In this document: in pieces, positions 54,787 through 63,892 of the stretch
How positions within the stretch are numbered: the first letter of the stretch is position 1
Layout: each line of letters begins with the position of its first letter
NCBI RefSeq assembly: GCF_001625355.1
Contig: NZ_JSEE01000006.1
Coordinates: 62,001-126,000, forward strand
Direction of reading: 5' to 3'
DNA: 64,000 nucleotides
Source: Marinomonas sp. TW1
GTDB lineage: Bacteria; Pseudomonadota; Gammaproteobacteria; Pseudomonadales; Marinomonadaceae
Made by a program: the position numbers and the translations under genes
Notes under the pieces: generated by a model
What the model was told of the DNA's origin: nothing
The model's input: the letters and a program-made list of their open reading frames with translations, nothing else
Databases searched by the model: none

Positions 54787-56301
54787 TTAGTGTATGTCTT
54801 GTAATCGGCCATCTATTTTGGGGGAAATGATTTTTTCATTGTATACCTTTTCTAGTATGAGATCAGATAGGATTAAACTGGATGGCTTTTTGTAATCAAG
54901 ATGTTGGCTCTGAGTAAACATATCAAATCCATCGCCCCCCTTTTTAAGGTAATCAAGAGTTGCCAACTTATAGGTTAACATAGGGTCGATTGGTCTACCT
55001 TTGAATGACGCTGAGACTAATCTATTGCCAATCGGTTGGCGACTGTTATAGATCACTTGTATTCCCGATACCTGAAGAAATTGTCCGCTGGTTGTGGCTA
55101 AGCCTGATAAACCATGTTCTAAGGCGTCTAGTATTTGTTGCCCTTTGACTTCGATTAACACCATGGTATTTCGATAAGGTATGATGCCGCGAATGTCTTT
55201 GATAGAAAGCTGACTGCCCGCTGGATAGCGTTTATTTCCCCGTAATGTACCACTATTTAACAGACTGATGTCCGCTTCAGTGAAGTCTTTTAAGACATCA
55301 GCTACAAAATTGGCAAAAGCATTTTCTGTGGTTCTTATGTCGCGTCTGGTGAGGTTAATGTTGGTGCTGGTAGTGCCGATGGTTTTCGATAGTAAGGTGT
55401 TCAATCGGCTCCCATAATCCATTTCCTGAGACCATACATCAGGCTTGGATGCTAAGGTTCTCAGATCAACCTCTTGTTTGGTAATGTTGAATTCACTGTG
55501 CTTAGTATCAGCCGGCGCTATGTCCAAGATCAGTGCGTAAGCGGTTCGACTCAAGACGAAATTATTTGGGTGGTGTGGATGATTATAATATGGTGTCAGC
55601 TGGAAGTTCTGATCAACAAATAATGCCAAATCAATGATGCCTTGTTCGAGCCATTCATCTACCTGAGGCGAGTAGGATGAGTAGTGCAAGATAATAAAGT
55701 CTATGCCTTGCTGCCTTAACGTTTTTGCGGTGTTTTGCACGGCGGCTTGAGGGGGCAAAATCTGGACTCGATCAGTAGGGTATTTTTGGACAATGCTAGG
55801 ATCAACAATAGACAAAAAGCCAAGTTTAACCTCATTTTGTTGGAGGATACTGTTGGTTTTCAGACCCTCAAGGTTGCCATTGGTTAGAGGGTCATACAAG
55901 TTGCTAGAAACAATAGGAAACGAGGCTTCGTAAGAGCGTAATGTCAGCTCATCTTCTTGATAGCTGAATTCGCGTTTGGAGACCCCCATCACGTTGGGAC
56001 TGAGGCTGTTTAATAGATCGATAATATGTGAACCACGATCCATTGACGATAACATACTAGGCCCTAAGCTTTCCCCGCCAAAAATAAAAAAAACATTGTC
56101 TTTTCGTTGTCTTTGTTGCTCAACCAAGGTTGCCAATTGTGCATAAGTGCCTTGCCTCTCATCATTGATGACAGACATTTCAGCATCGAATATAAGCGTA
56201 AACGAAGGGTGTGCCCAAGCACTGTGTGTGATTAAAAAAGAAGCGAATAGTGCAAGTAGTCTGTGTGCTATAGGTCGCCAAGCTGTTTGTATGATAAGCA
56301 T
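54787..56301 (-). CDS. 5'-nucleotidase-like periplasmic protein with lost metal-binding residues
   Basis: This 504-residue exported protein has a signal peptide ending near A-W-A (30). The N-terminal half has the metallophosphatase layout and the C-terminal half a 5'-nucleotidase substrate domain, with N-S-G-T-L-R-G (349-355) and G-G-D-G-F retained. The metal ligands of UshA-like enzymes are not kept: D-x-H reads D-A-E (39-41), G-G-D reads G-G-E (75-77), N-H-E-F reads K-R-E-F (109-112), and the G-H-x-H loop reads F-V-D-Q-N (228-232). It probably binds but does not cleave. It is followed by a membrane diguanylate cyclase gene. A sensing role is inferred. Confidence 0.85.
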   Translation of the reverse strand: MLIIQTAWRPIAHRLLALFASFLITHSAWAHPSFTLIFDAEMSVINDERQGTYAQLATLVEQQRQRKDNVFFIFGGESLGPSMLSSMDRGSHIIDLLNSLSPNVMGVSKREFSYQEDELTLRSYEASFPIVSSNLYDPLTNGNLEGLKTNSILQQNEVKLGFLSIVDPSIVQKYPTDRVQILPPQAAVQNTAKTLRQQGIDFIILHYSSYSPQVDEWLEQGIIDLALFVDQNFQLTPYYNHPHHPNNFVLSRTAYALILDIAPADTKHSEFNITKQEVDLRTLASKPDVWSQEMDYGSRLNTLLSKTIGTTSTNINLTRRDIRTTENAFANFVADVLKDFTEADISLLNSGTLRGNKRYPAGSQLSIKDIRGIIPYRNTMVLIEVKGQQILDALEHGLSGLATTSGQFLQVSGIQVIYNSRQPIGNRLVSASFKGRPIDPMLTYKLATLDYLKKGGDGFDMFTQSQHLDYKKPSSLILSDLILEKVYNEKIISPKIDGRLQDIH

Positions 56302-56615
56302 AAAATATTTGTTCTAACTAAGGGCATGTTCAAGTTTGATGTCTTTTAGTGTCTCCCTTTCAAGTTATAGCATATTAAAGCGCTTTTAGGAGGAGTTTCT
56401 CTGTTGCTCTGTGGCGAGCAAACCTGAGTGAGACGTCAATGTCGTTGTGCATTTGTCTGGTGTAAAAGGTGAATGAACGACTTGTCATTCATCTTCGATG
56501 AGTTTGAGTGAGCAAGGGATAGCATTGTTCGCTGGTGAAGGCGATTATGCTAAAGGACGACAGAGCAGAATCAAGTCATCATTGTTAAGTGAGTTTGATT
56601 CTGCTCCAAGCCGGA
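56302..56615. other. Intergenic stretch between gshA and the 5'-nucleotidase-like gene
   Basis: In this 314-base gap I find no gene. A 12-bp inverted repeat with a 20-base loop (GAGCAGAATCAA at 56563, TTGATTCTGCTC ending 56606) lies 10 bases after the gshA stop and may end gshA, though no T-run follows. A smaller hairpin, TGAATGA / TCATTCA, lies near 56472-56493. The promoter of the 5'-nucleotidase-like gene must lie in the left part. Confidence 0.5.
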
Positions 56616-58208
56616 TTACTGTGGTGTGAGGTACGCTTTTAGGAAGTCATCAAAATCCAAGGAATCGGCGGCTTCAATGGCTTTTTGTTCCTCAATAGAG
56701 GCGTCTGCTTTGATGGCGAACGCGCGTGTCATTTCGGCTGAAAGAGGGCGCGTTAACCAATCTGCTTGTTGTTGTTTTGACAATTCAAGCATGGCATTTT
56801 GATAACCTTGGTGGCTCTGGCATAGGTTAAGCATTTGTGCCGATGGTAATTTTGCTTCGTCTTTTAGTTTGTCGACTTGTTGTTGGACGGCATCTAGATA
56901 AGCCGTGTTACTGGTTTGAGTGGAAAGGAATTGTGCCACTTGCAATAAGGCTTCGATCACAGTGTTGGCTTTGTCACGAAGTTTCACTCCCCCGTGACCA
57001 AAGTCGAATGCCATGTCCAGATCTCGTCCATGGGACGCGATTTGTTGCTGCAGTTCTCTTAATTTATTGCATTCGTGTGCATCCAAGTGTTCATCGCCAC
57101 GCAACATACAATACAGCAGAAACACGTCAATAAAGTAGAGCGTAGAAGTTTGCATGCCGATAGGGGAACTGGGGTCCAGGTCCATGATACGGACTTCGAT
57201 GTACTCAACGCCTCTGGATTGCAGTGCCGCGCTTGGGTGTTCACCGGGCTGGGTGACGCGCTTTGGACGAATATCGCTGTAATATTCATTTTCTATTTGT
57301 AGTAAATTGCTATTAAGTTGACGGTATTGGCCATCCACCTTAATGCCGATGTCTTGATACTTCTGATAAGGGGTTTGTAAGGCTTTTTTAATGGTGCTGA
57401 TGTATGTGTCTACTTCGTTGTAGCAGACGTATAAATCTGCTTGAGCTTTATTTTGATAGCCTAAGTCGCTCATTCTTAAAGACGTTGCTTTTGGGCCAAA
57501 CCAAGTATTTTCTTGTAATGTGCTAAGGGCGTCAGGCTTGTCTTTTAAAAAGCTTTCATCAATGGCAGGTGAGGCACCAAACAGGAGTGAAAGTAACCAA
57601 GAGTGGCGTCGAAAATTACGAATCAGAGCAAAGTAACTCTCAGATTGAAATTTTTGTTTATCCGCTGCTGACAGATTGGTATGACCTTTATAGGTCTCAA
57701 GGAAAGACCAAAAACGCTCATCAAAGGAGAAGTTGTAATGCATGCCAGCAATGCATTGCATGATTCGACCATAACGATTAGACAGACCTTCTCGATAGAC
57801 TCGTTTTAATTTGCCTGTGTTGGATTCACCATAATAAGCGATTGGTACATCCTCATTGCTCTCTAAAAAACAAGGCATACTGGCAGGCCAGAGAGACTCA
57901 TTCAATTGGTCTAATTCGTGATTAACGAGGTTATGGATGTCTTCCAGTTCTTGAGTAACCCCTTCCACACTAGGGTGCACTTGCGTAATGAACTCCATCA
58001 GTGCTTCAGAGTAGTCTGTTGTAATGGCGCTATGGGTCAATGCTGAGCCAAGACTTTTAGGGTGTGGCTTATGAGAAATCCGCCCAGTTGAACGGTCAAC
58101 TCGTAAGGCTTCTCGTTCAACGCCACGATGGAATGTGATGGCTGTAGAGGCGTCAGACTGCTGGCAAAATTCCGCTAATGCTTGTAGTGCATTGGTTAAG
58201 GTGGTCAA
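56616..58208 (-). CDS. gshA: Glutamate-cysteine ligase
   Basis: This 530-residue enzyme makes gamma-glutamylcysteine, the first step to glutathione; the E. coli form has 518 residues. Marks are H-R-G-V-E-R-E-A-L-R-V (about residues 27-37), T-D-Y-S-E-A-L-M-E-F-I-T, the C-I-A-G-M-H-Y-N-F-S substrate segment and Y-I-E-V-R-I-M-D-L-D-P. It stands alone; gshB is not nearby. The 314-base downstream gap holds an inverted repeat. Confidence 0.95.
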   Translation of the reverse strand: MTTLTNALQALAEFCQQSDASTAITFHRGVEREALRVDRSTGRISHKPHPKSLGSALTHSAITTDYSEALMEFITQVHPSVEGVTQELEDIHNLVNHELDQLNESLWPASMPCFLESNEDVPIAYYGESNTGKLKRVYREGLSNRYGRIMQCIAGMHYNFSFDERFWSFLETYKGHTNLSAADKQKFQSESYFALIRNFRRHSWLLSLLFGASPAIDESFLKDKPDALSTLQENTWFGPKATSLRMSDLGYQNKAQADLYVCYNEVDTYISTIKKALQTPYQKYQDIGIKVDGQYRQLNSNLLQIENEYYSDIRPKRVTQPGEHPSAALQSRGVEYIEVRIMDLDPSSPIGMQTSTLYFIDVFLLYCMLRGDEHLDAHECNKLRELQQQIASHGRDLDMAFDFGHGGVKLRDKANTVIEALLQVAQFLSTQTSNTAYLDAVQQQVDKLKDEAKLPSAQMLNLCQSHQGYQNAMLELSKQQQADWLTRPLSAEMTRAFAIKADASIEEQKAIEAADSLDFDDFLKAYLTPQ

Positions 58209-58365
58209 GAAGTGTTCCTTCTACAAATACGGCTAAATAAATTTTTCAGATTGTACTCGGCCTAGCTTGCATGCGGCAAGTTATCCCTAACAGTGTGCAC
58301 AAAAGTTTCAGACTTGAATCACTTCCTAACGCAGAAAAGCCAGTAGTGAATGACTGATTAAGCCG

Positions 58366-59352
58366 CTAGCGTATATTTTTCAATAAATGACCATTGGCGC
58401 AATTTTGTGAGAGATCTCCCGACATGGCTTGAATAAGGTTATTGACGGCGCAAGTAATCATTTTATGGCGCGTTTCCACTGTGGCTGAGCCAATGTGCGG
58501 AAAGAGTACGGCGTTGTCTAATTGGCATAACGGAGAATCGGCGGATAAGGGTTCTTGTTGGAAAACATCCAATCCCGCGGCGCGAATTTGTTTTGTTTGT
58601 AGGGCTTTTATCAAAGCCGATTCATCGATCACCTTGCCCCTTGAACCATTGATAAAGATGCTGTCGGTTTTCATCAAAGCAAATTCTCTAGCACCAATCA
58701 TGCCTTCTGTTTCTGCTGTTAATGGTGTCATCACGCAGACAAAGTCAGAGCTGGCAAGCAAGTTGTCAATGTCCATATAACTGGCTTGGTAGGTTTGTTC
58801 GGCTTGTGGGTTACGACGACGATTGGCGTATTGGATTTTCATGTCAAAGCCTAAGTGGGCTCGCTTTGCTAACGCTTGGCCAATACGTCCCATACCAATA
58901 ATACCAAGTGTTTTACCATGTACATCGGTACCGTAGAGTTCAGGGCCTACCGTCTGTTTCCAGCGACCTTCTTTTACCATGCAAGACAGTTCAACGGCGC
59001 GTCTGGCAGTACACATAATCAAAGCAAACAGAGTATCGGCGGTGGTTTCGTTGAGTACGCCAGGGGTGTGCATCACAGGGATGTTACGACGTGCAAGATA
59101 GTTTAAATCATATTGATCTGTGCCAACGGAAATAGTGGAAGCGACTTTAAGATTGACGGCCTGTTCAAGTTGTTCTGTTGATAGTTTGATACCTGAGCCG
59201 CCAAGGATGCCTTCTGCTTCTCGTAAAGCGGCCAAGAATTCATCTTCATTATGACCATGAAAACCATCGAATGCCATGACTTCAAAGTGCCTTGCAAGAC
59301 GCTGTCGTTCGTCATTAGGAAGGGGTTTATAGAGCAGTACTTTGGGCTTCAT
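58366..59352 (-). CDS. 2-ketogluconate (or 2-keto-6-phosphogluconate) reductase, KguD/GhrB type
   Basis: This 328-residue NAD(P)H-dependent 2-hydroxyacid dehydrogenase has the cofactor motif G-I-I-G-M-G-R-I-G-Q-A, with the catalytic Arg in N-G-S-R-G, Glu in Q-Q-E-P-L, and His in P-H-I-G-S-A-T. It matches both E. coli GhrB, which reduces glyoxylate, hydroxypyruvate and 2-ketogluconate, and Pseudomonas KguD. It starts inside the 3' end of the kinase gene (26-base overlap) with a GGTGG site, so reduction of phosphorylated 2-ketogluconate to 6-phosphogluconate is favoured by context. Confidence 0.87.
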   Translation of the reverse strand: MKPKVLLYKPLPNDERQRLARHFEVMAFDGFHGHNEDEFLAALREAEGILGGSGIKLSTEQLEQAVNLKVASTISVGTDQYDLNYLARRNIPVMHTPGVLNETTADTLFALIMCTARRAVELSCMVKEGRWKQTVGPELYGTDVHGKTLGIIGMGRIGQALAKRAHLGFDMKIQYANRRRNPQAEQTYQASYMDIDNLLASSDFVCVMTPLTAETEGMIGAREFALMKTDSIFINGSRGKVIDESALIKALQTKQIRAAGLDVFQQEPLSADSPLCQLDNAVLFPHIGSATVETRHKMITCAVNNLIQAMSGDLSQNCANGHLLKNIR

Positions 59353-60307
59353 GTTTATCCACCTTTTCTAATTGATTCAGTACGTCTCTTGTTGGTAAGC
59401 CTTCACTGTCGCCGCGAACCTGTACGGTTAAAGAACCTAGCAAATTTCCTCGGCGTGCCGCTTGAGCAATATCTTGGCCGTCCAATAAAGCGGAAATGAC
59501 ACCAACTGCGAAACTGTCTCCAGCCCCTACCGTATCAACTACTGTATCGACAGGGAACCCAGCCACTGTACCAAATTCACCTTTGTTGGTTTTATAGTAT
59601 GCGCCTTGACTACCAAGTTTTACTATCACAGCTTGACTGCCATGACTCAAGTAAAAGTCGGCAATTGCCTCCGGTTGATCGCTTCCCGCAAGGATCTCAC
59701 CTTCTTCAATACCGGGTAACACTATGTCACTAGCAAAGGCAAAATCATTGATCTCTTTAATCATGGTCGCTTGATCTGGCCACAAAGCTGGACGCAAATT
59801 GGTATCGAAAGAAACTCGACAGCCTTGTGCTTTGGCCAGTTTCAATGTTTTCTTTGCCGCACGGCGAAGTGTTTCGGAAACGGCAACAGACACGCCGGTA
59901 AGATGTAAGTGAGGTTGCGGATGAAAGAGTTCGCTATCAATATCGTCGGTGTTTAAGGTCGAAGCCGCCGAGTTGCGACGATAATATTCCACCTTTGGGT
60001 CACTGCCATCCGTCACGTTGGATTTAAGCATGAAGCCCGTGGCGTTTGTGTCGCTGCCTAGTACGTATTTGGTTTGAATGTTTTCGTGCTGAATTGAATG
60101 CTTGATGAAATCACCGAAGCTGTCATTGCCCACTTTGGTAATATAGGTCGAAGGAATACCGAGTCGAGCTATGCCGATTGCCACATTGATTTCGGCGCCA
60201 GCGAGAGAGCGAGAGAACGAATTAACGTGTGATAAATCGCCTGGTGAATCCGCTACAAACATGGCCATGGCTTCCCCAATGGTGACAAAACTTGGAATAT
60301 TCGACAT
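59327..60307 (-). CDS. kguK: PfkB-family sugar kinase, probable 2-ketogluconokinase
   Basis: This 326-residue ribokinase-family enzyme has the N-terminal G-G-A-E/G-A-E-I-N-V-A-I-G-I-A-R-L-G segment and the ATP/anion-hole motif D-T-V-G-A-G-D-S-F (about residues 248-256). By text alone it could be 2-dehydro-3-deoxygluconokinase or 2-ketogluconokinase. The latter is favoured because a PtxS-like repressor gene lies upstream, a PtxS-like operator lies in the promoter, and a KguD-like gene overlaps its end. An AGAGG site precedes the start. Confidence 0.82.
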   Translation of the reverse strand: MSNIPSFVTIGEAMAMFVADSPGDLSHVNSFSRSLAGAEINVAIGIARLGIPSTYITKVGNDSFGDFIKHSIQHENIQTKYVLGSDTNATGFMLKSNVTDGSDPKVEYYRRNSAASTLNTDDIDSELFHPQPHLHLTGVSVAVSETLRRAAKKTLKLAKAQGCRVSFDTNLRPALWPDQATMIKEINDFAFASDIVLPGIEEGEILAGSDQPEAIADFYLSHGSQAVIVKLGSQGAYYKTNKGEFGTVAGFPVDTVVDTVGAGDSFAVGVISALLDGQDIAQAARRGNLLGSLTVQVRGDSEGLPTRDVLNQLEKVDKHEAQSTAL

Positions 60308-60347
60308 GGTAAACCTCTTTTAGATTATCGTTATTATTGGAAAAATG

Positions 60348-60376
60348 ACTATAAATGGAACCGGTTCCATATGCAA
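60348..60376 (-). promoter_or_regulatory. kguK promoter with operator inside its spacer
   Basis: On the minus strand a TTGCAT -35 (60371-60376), a 17-base spacer and a TATAGT -10 (60348-60353) form a good sigma-70 promoter. The spacer is almost wholly a perfect 16-bp palindrome, ATGGAACCGGTTCCAT (60355-60370). Its core differs from the Pseudomonas PtxS operator TGAAACCGGTTTCA only by one symmetric base pair change. Confidence 0.82.
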
Positions 60377-60412
60377 TCCTAGTAAGATGGATTTACTCTC
60401 AAGACATACCTT

Positions 60413-61423
60413 TTAGGTCGATTCTCGAACGATAAGTTCAGCAGGAAGTGTTAAGTGTTGAGGTGCTTCTTGATCGCCCTGAATGCGACATAGTAAGCGT
60501 TCACACGCTGTTTGACCTATCACTTTTGAGGGTTGACGCATAACGGTGATACCGCCTTCAAACAACTGTGCCCATTCTGGGTCATCAATGCTGATCAAGC
60601 CGATGTCTTGACGAACGTTCAGCTTGAGCGCTTTTAATGCTTTGGCGGTGCTCATCATGGCGACGCCATTGGTGGTGAAGATGGCTTTTTTGTGCTGAGG
60701 GAATTTCGCCATGAATGCAGTGATGCTTTGTGAAATCGAGTCGACACACATTTTGTCTGTTTCAAACACTTGGTAATCGAGTTTTGTATGCTGTTCACAG
60801 ACGCTTTTTATGGCATCTACTCGTGCTTGTCTTGGCTCCACTTCCAATGATTCTGTAATCACCAATAGGGCATCATAGGATTTATTGAGCAAATGCTGGC
60901 AGGCTTGAGTCACGGCTTGATCATTGTCCAGACCTACTGAGTCATAACGAAGAGAGGTGTTGATTCTGTCTACTAGTACCAATGGGCAACTCAGTTTTTG
61001 AAAGTGGGTGACTTGCTCTGATGTCATACCGGCTGTGTTTACGATTAAACCATCAACGCGGTGCGCTTCTAATAGCCTTAAATATTGTGCTTGTAGAGCT
61101 TGCTGATTATCGGTGTTACATACCATCAGCATATAGCCTTGCTGACGACAGACACTTTCAATGCCTTGTAAAACATCAATGGAATAAGGATTGGTCACAT
61201 CCGCTAATAGCAAGCCAATCAACTTTGATTGTCCTGCTTTTAACATGCGAGCAGACTGATTCGGGCGGTAATCCAACACCTTGATGGCGTGGGTGATTTT
61301 ATCAATCATTTGCTCTGATAATTTATGCTGCTCACCGTTTAAATATCGCGACACACTGGTTTTGCCAACATTAGCGTGTTTGGCGACATCGAAGATGGTG
61401 GCGAAACCTTTTTTCTTTTGCAA
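60413..61423 (-). CDS. ptxS: LacI-family repressor of 2-ketogluconate genes (PtxS type)
   Basis: This 336-residue LacI-family repressor has the helix-turn-helix T-I-F-D-V-A-K-H-A-N-V-G-K-T-S-V-S-R-Y-L (about residues 9-28), the hinge L-K-A-G-Q-S and a sugar-binding effector domain (I-G-L-L-L-A-D-V-T-N-P-Y onwards). It lies 105 bases upstream of kguK on the same strand, with a PtxS-like operator in between. This gives the likely function: repression relieved by 2-ketogluconate. Its own upstream region shows no full operator. Confidence 0.85.
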   Translation of the reverse strand: MQKKKGFATIFDVAKHANVGKTSVSRYLNGEQHKLSEQMIDKITHAIKVLDYRPNQSARMLKAGQSKLIGLLLADVTNPYSIDVLQGIESVCRQQGYMLMVCNTDNQQALQAQYLRLLEAHRVDGLIVNTAGMTSEQVTHFQKLSCPLVLVDRINTSLRYDSVGLDNDQAVTQACQHLLNKSYDALLVITESLEVEPRQARVDAIKSVCEQHTKLDYQVFETDKMCVDSISQSITAFMAKFPQHKKAIFTTNGVAMMSTAKALKALKLNVRQDIGLISIDDPEWAQLFEGGITVMRQPSKVIGQTACERLLCRIQGDQEAPQHLTLPAELIVREST

Positions 61424-61518
61424 AGTGACTCTCGGTAACAGGGGATGAGGCTATTTACTCTAATGTATGCAGGGTGTTTTAGGCAACGATTCTGGCGTGA
61501 TGTGCATGCGAAGAAATG

Positions 61519-61546
61519 AACACACTGCTTTGGTAAGCAGTGTGTT
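61519..61546 (-). terminator. Terminator of the TonB-dependent receptor gene
   Basis: AACACACTGCTT and AAGCAGTGTGTT form a perfect 12-bp stem with a TGGT/ACCA loop, 13 bases past the receptor stop. A moderately T-rich tail follows on the minus strand. Confidence 0.72.
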
Positions 61547-61559
61547 CTCGGTTTAAGGG

Positions 61560-63791
61560 TTACCAGTCGTAAGTGACGCTCGCAATGATGTTGCGGCTGT
61601 CTCCGTAATAGCAAAAATAGTTACAAGTCGCTATATATTCCTTATCAAATAGGTTTTTCACCATGATCTGGAATTTGTAATCGTTCCATTGGTAGTTCGC
61701 CATAGCGTCAAATAAGGCATAAGAAGGCAATTTGTTCGTTTCAGTATCATCACCGTAAGTTTCACCAATATAGCGTACGCCGGCGCCAACTTTGAGGCCG
61801 TCTAAAATGCCATCCATAAAACGGTAATTACCCCACAAAGAAGCTAGATTGCTCGCGATTTGTGATGGCGTTTTACCAATTTTAGCACTGTTATTATCTT
61901 TGGTAATTTCAGAGTCAACGTAGCTTAATGTGCCGACAAGAGTGAAAGCTTGGTTAAGGTTGGCAACCGCTTCAAACTCAATACCTCGGTTACGAACCTC
62001 ACCAATTTGTTTGAAATCTGAAGTGCCGCTGCTGCCACTTGATAGATTTTCTTTAGTAACTTGGTAAGCTGCGATACCAAATTGACCATCAAAGTTATGT
62101 GGTTTGAATTTTAGTCCGATTTCATAGCTGTCTGCGCTTTCTGGTTTGGCCGGGTCATTGTTTTCATCAAAAGCAATGATAGGGTTAAAAGACTGTGCAT
62201 AACTAACATAAGATACTAGATTGTTGCGAATTGAGTATGAAGCGCCTAAGTTACTGGTCCATTCTTCAATGTCTAGGTCAGACTTTGTATTTGTGTCTAG
62301 ATTATGAGACTCATTACTAACATCGTCATAACGAATACCTGCTAGGATGGTTATCTTATCGCTTATATCGGCTTTATCTTGTAGGTAAAAACCTAATTGG
62401 CGATTTTTGGTCTTGGTGGTCTCCAAGTCATCATCAGTTAACGTTGCATATGTGCTGGAGTTTAGCAATACAACATTATTGCTGTAAGAGGGGTTATAGA
62501 CATTGAAGTTAGGGTTTGGGATAGTTCCAACTGATGGAATGGTCACAGAACTATTGCCATCTGCAACTACAGGATCTGCAGCGTAATCTTTATTGTTAAT
62601 ATTCAGGCTTTGGAAATCAACACCTGTCAACAAAGTATGTTTTGTTGAGCCTGTGTTGAAATTGAAAATCAAACGGTTGTCAATGTTAAACGCATTTGAG
62701 TAACCATCGGATGTTGATACTTGACGAACAATAACATCTCTATCTCCACTTGGATCTAAAGCCGCGGCTTCGGCTGAATCTGCTGAATATTGTAAAGAAT
62801 ACATTTGACGTAAATTAATGTCCATGTGGCTAAAGCGAGCCGATTGCTGAAACTTAAAATCGTCGTTAAAAATGTGTTCCAGCTCATAGCCTACCGAGGT
62901 TTGCTCCCGTTGGAAGGTTTCCCAATCAGGATTACCCAGGGCCGTATCGTAATCAATGGTGCCATTTGGACTAGAAGTCAGGGTGCCTTCCATTGGTAAA
63001 AATTGTAGGTATGGATCAGAATCGTCTTTTTGATAGCTGGCCATAAGAGTTAAGTTTGTTTTGTCACTGATTTGCCAGGCTAAAGAAGGCGCGAGTAAGG
63101 TACGTTTTGCATCTACGTCATCCACCTTGGTGCCGTTTTCACGAGTTAAGGCCACCATGCGGAACGCCATCTTATCGTTAAGAACCTTGTTTACGTCTAA
63201 ATTAATTTCTTTACGGTCGTAAGAGCCCATAGATCCAGTAACGGAACCAAAGTCTTCATCCAGTTGTGCTCGTTTACTGATAACATTAATGACTCCTCCA
63301 GGTGGCGTTTGCCCATTTAGCGTCGAAGCCGGACCGCGAAGGATTTCGATACGCTCCAGCATGAACGGATCAATTTGCCAGCTGTAAAAGCCAGATGAAT
63401 ACAGTCTTGTACCATCCTGATATAAACCATTATTGGCTTGTTTAAATCCGCGAATCACAAACCAGTCTTGCTTATTGTCTTCACCATAGAAATTAGTCTG
63501 AATACTGGGGGTGTATTGCAACGCATCCGAAATGCTAATGGGGGCACGATCGTTCATTTGCTCTTGAGTGACAACGGATACGGAACGAGGAATGTTGACT
63601 ATCTCTTCATCCGATTTCGTTGCGGTTTGTGCCACATCGCTGACATAAGAGAAATTGTCGCTGGTGGAGCTTTGTTCTTCTGTATCGCCTTCAACCACAA
63701 TCGTGCCGATCTCTTCGGTATGCCCCATCATGCTAAACAATGAGAGTGTGACAGCCAGTGAGATTGGGGTTAAGCGGAATAATGAGTTCAT
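61560..63791 (-). CDS. TonB-dependent siderophore receptor
   Basis: This 743-residue outer-membrane receptor has a signal peptide (about 1-25) and, soon after, a TonB-box-like stretch (G-T-I-V-V-E-G). The plug domain (about 55-170) has N-I-P-R-S-V-S-V-V, F-V-I-R-G-F and R-I-E-I-L-R-G-P-A-S. A 22-strand barrel ends in a terminal aromatic residue (Trp). The late C-N-Y-F-C-Y-Y-G pair is common in ferrichrome and ferrioxamine-type receptors. No N-terminal signalling domain is present, so it is not a FecA-like transducer. A perfect Fur box lies upstream. The ligand cannot be named. Confidence 0.92.
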   Translation of the reverse strand: MNSLFRLTPISLAVTLSLFSMMGHTEEIGTIVVEGDTEEQSSTSDNFSYVSDVAQTATKSDEEIVNIPRSVSVVTQEQMNDRAPISISDALQYTPSIQTNFYGEDNKQDWFVIRGFKQANNGLYQDGTRLYSSGFYSWQIDPFMLERIEILRGPASTLNGQTPPGGVINVISKRAQLDEDFGSVTGSMGSYDRKEINLDVNKVLNDKMAFRMVALTRENGTKVDDVDAKRTLLAPSLAWQISDKTNLTLMASYQKDDSDPYLQFLPMEGTLTSSPNGTIDYDTALGNPDWETFQREQTSVGYELEHIFNDDFKFQQSARFSHMDINLRQMYSLQYSADSAEAAALDPSGDRDVIVRQVSTSDGYSNAFNIDNRLIFNFNTGSTKHTLLTGVDFQSLNINNKDYAADPVVADGNSSVTIPSVGTIPNPNFNVYNPSYSNNVVLLNSSTYATLTDDDLETTKTKNRQLGFYLQDKADISDKITILAGIRYDDVSNESHNLDTNTKSDLDIEEWTSNLGASYSIRNNLVSYVSYAQSFNPIIAFDENNDPAKPESADSYEIGLKFKPHNFDGQFGIAAYQVTKENLSSGSSGTSDFKQIGEVRNRGIEFEAVANLNQAFTLVGTLSYVDSEITKDNNSAKIGKTPSQIASNLASLWGNYRFMDGILDGLKVGAGVRYIGETYGDDTETNKLPSYALFDAMANYQWNDYKFQIMVKNLFDKEYIATCNYFCYYGDSRNIIASVTYDW

Positions 63792-63877
63792 CTACCATAT
63801 CCTAGGTTTTTGATTATGAGAATTGTTTACATTCGTCGGTATTTTAACCTTGATCTTCTCAAAAACAATAACCGTTT

Positions 63878-63892
63878 TGATAATCATTATCA
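63878..63892. promoter_or_regulatory. Perfect Fur box upstream of the siderophore receptor
   Basis: TGATAATCATTATCA matches the 7-1-7 Fur consensus at every arm position and lies 87 bases before the receptor start. A weaker Fur-like repeat (9 of 14) is at 63817-63831, closer to the gene. Confidence 0.88.

Noticed and set aside
59327..60307. 2-dehydro-3-deoxygluconokinase (KdgK)
   Set aside because: The kinase text allows it, but the PtxS-like operator and the overlapping KguD-like gene favour 2-ketogluconokinase.
61433..61440. CGGTAACA half-site upstream of ptxS
   Set aside because: The other half of the palindrome is missing, so cross-control by GntR is not supported.
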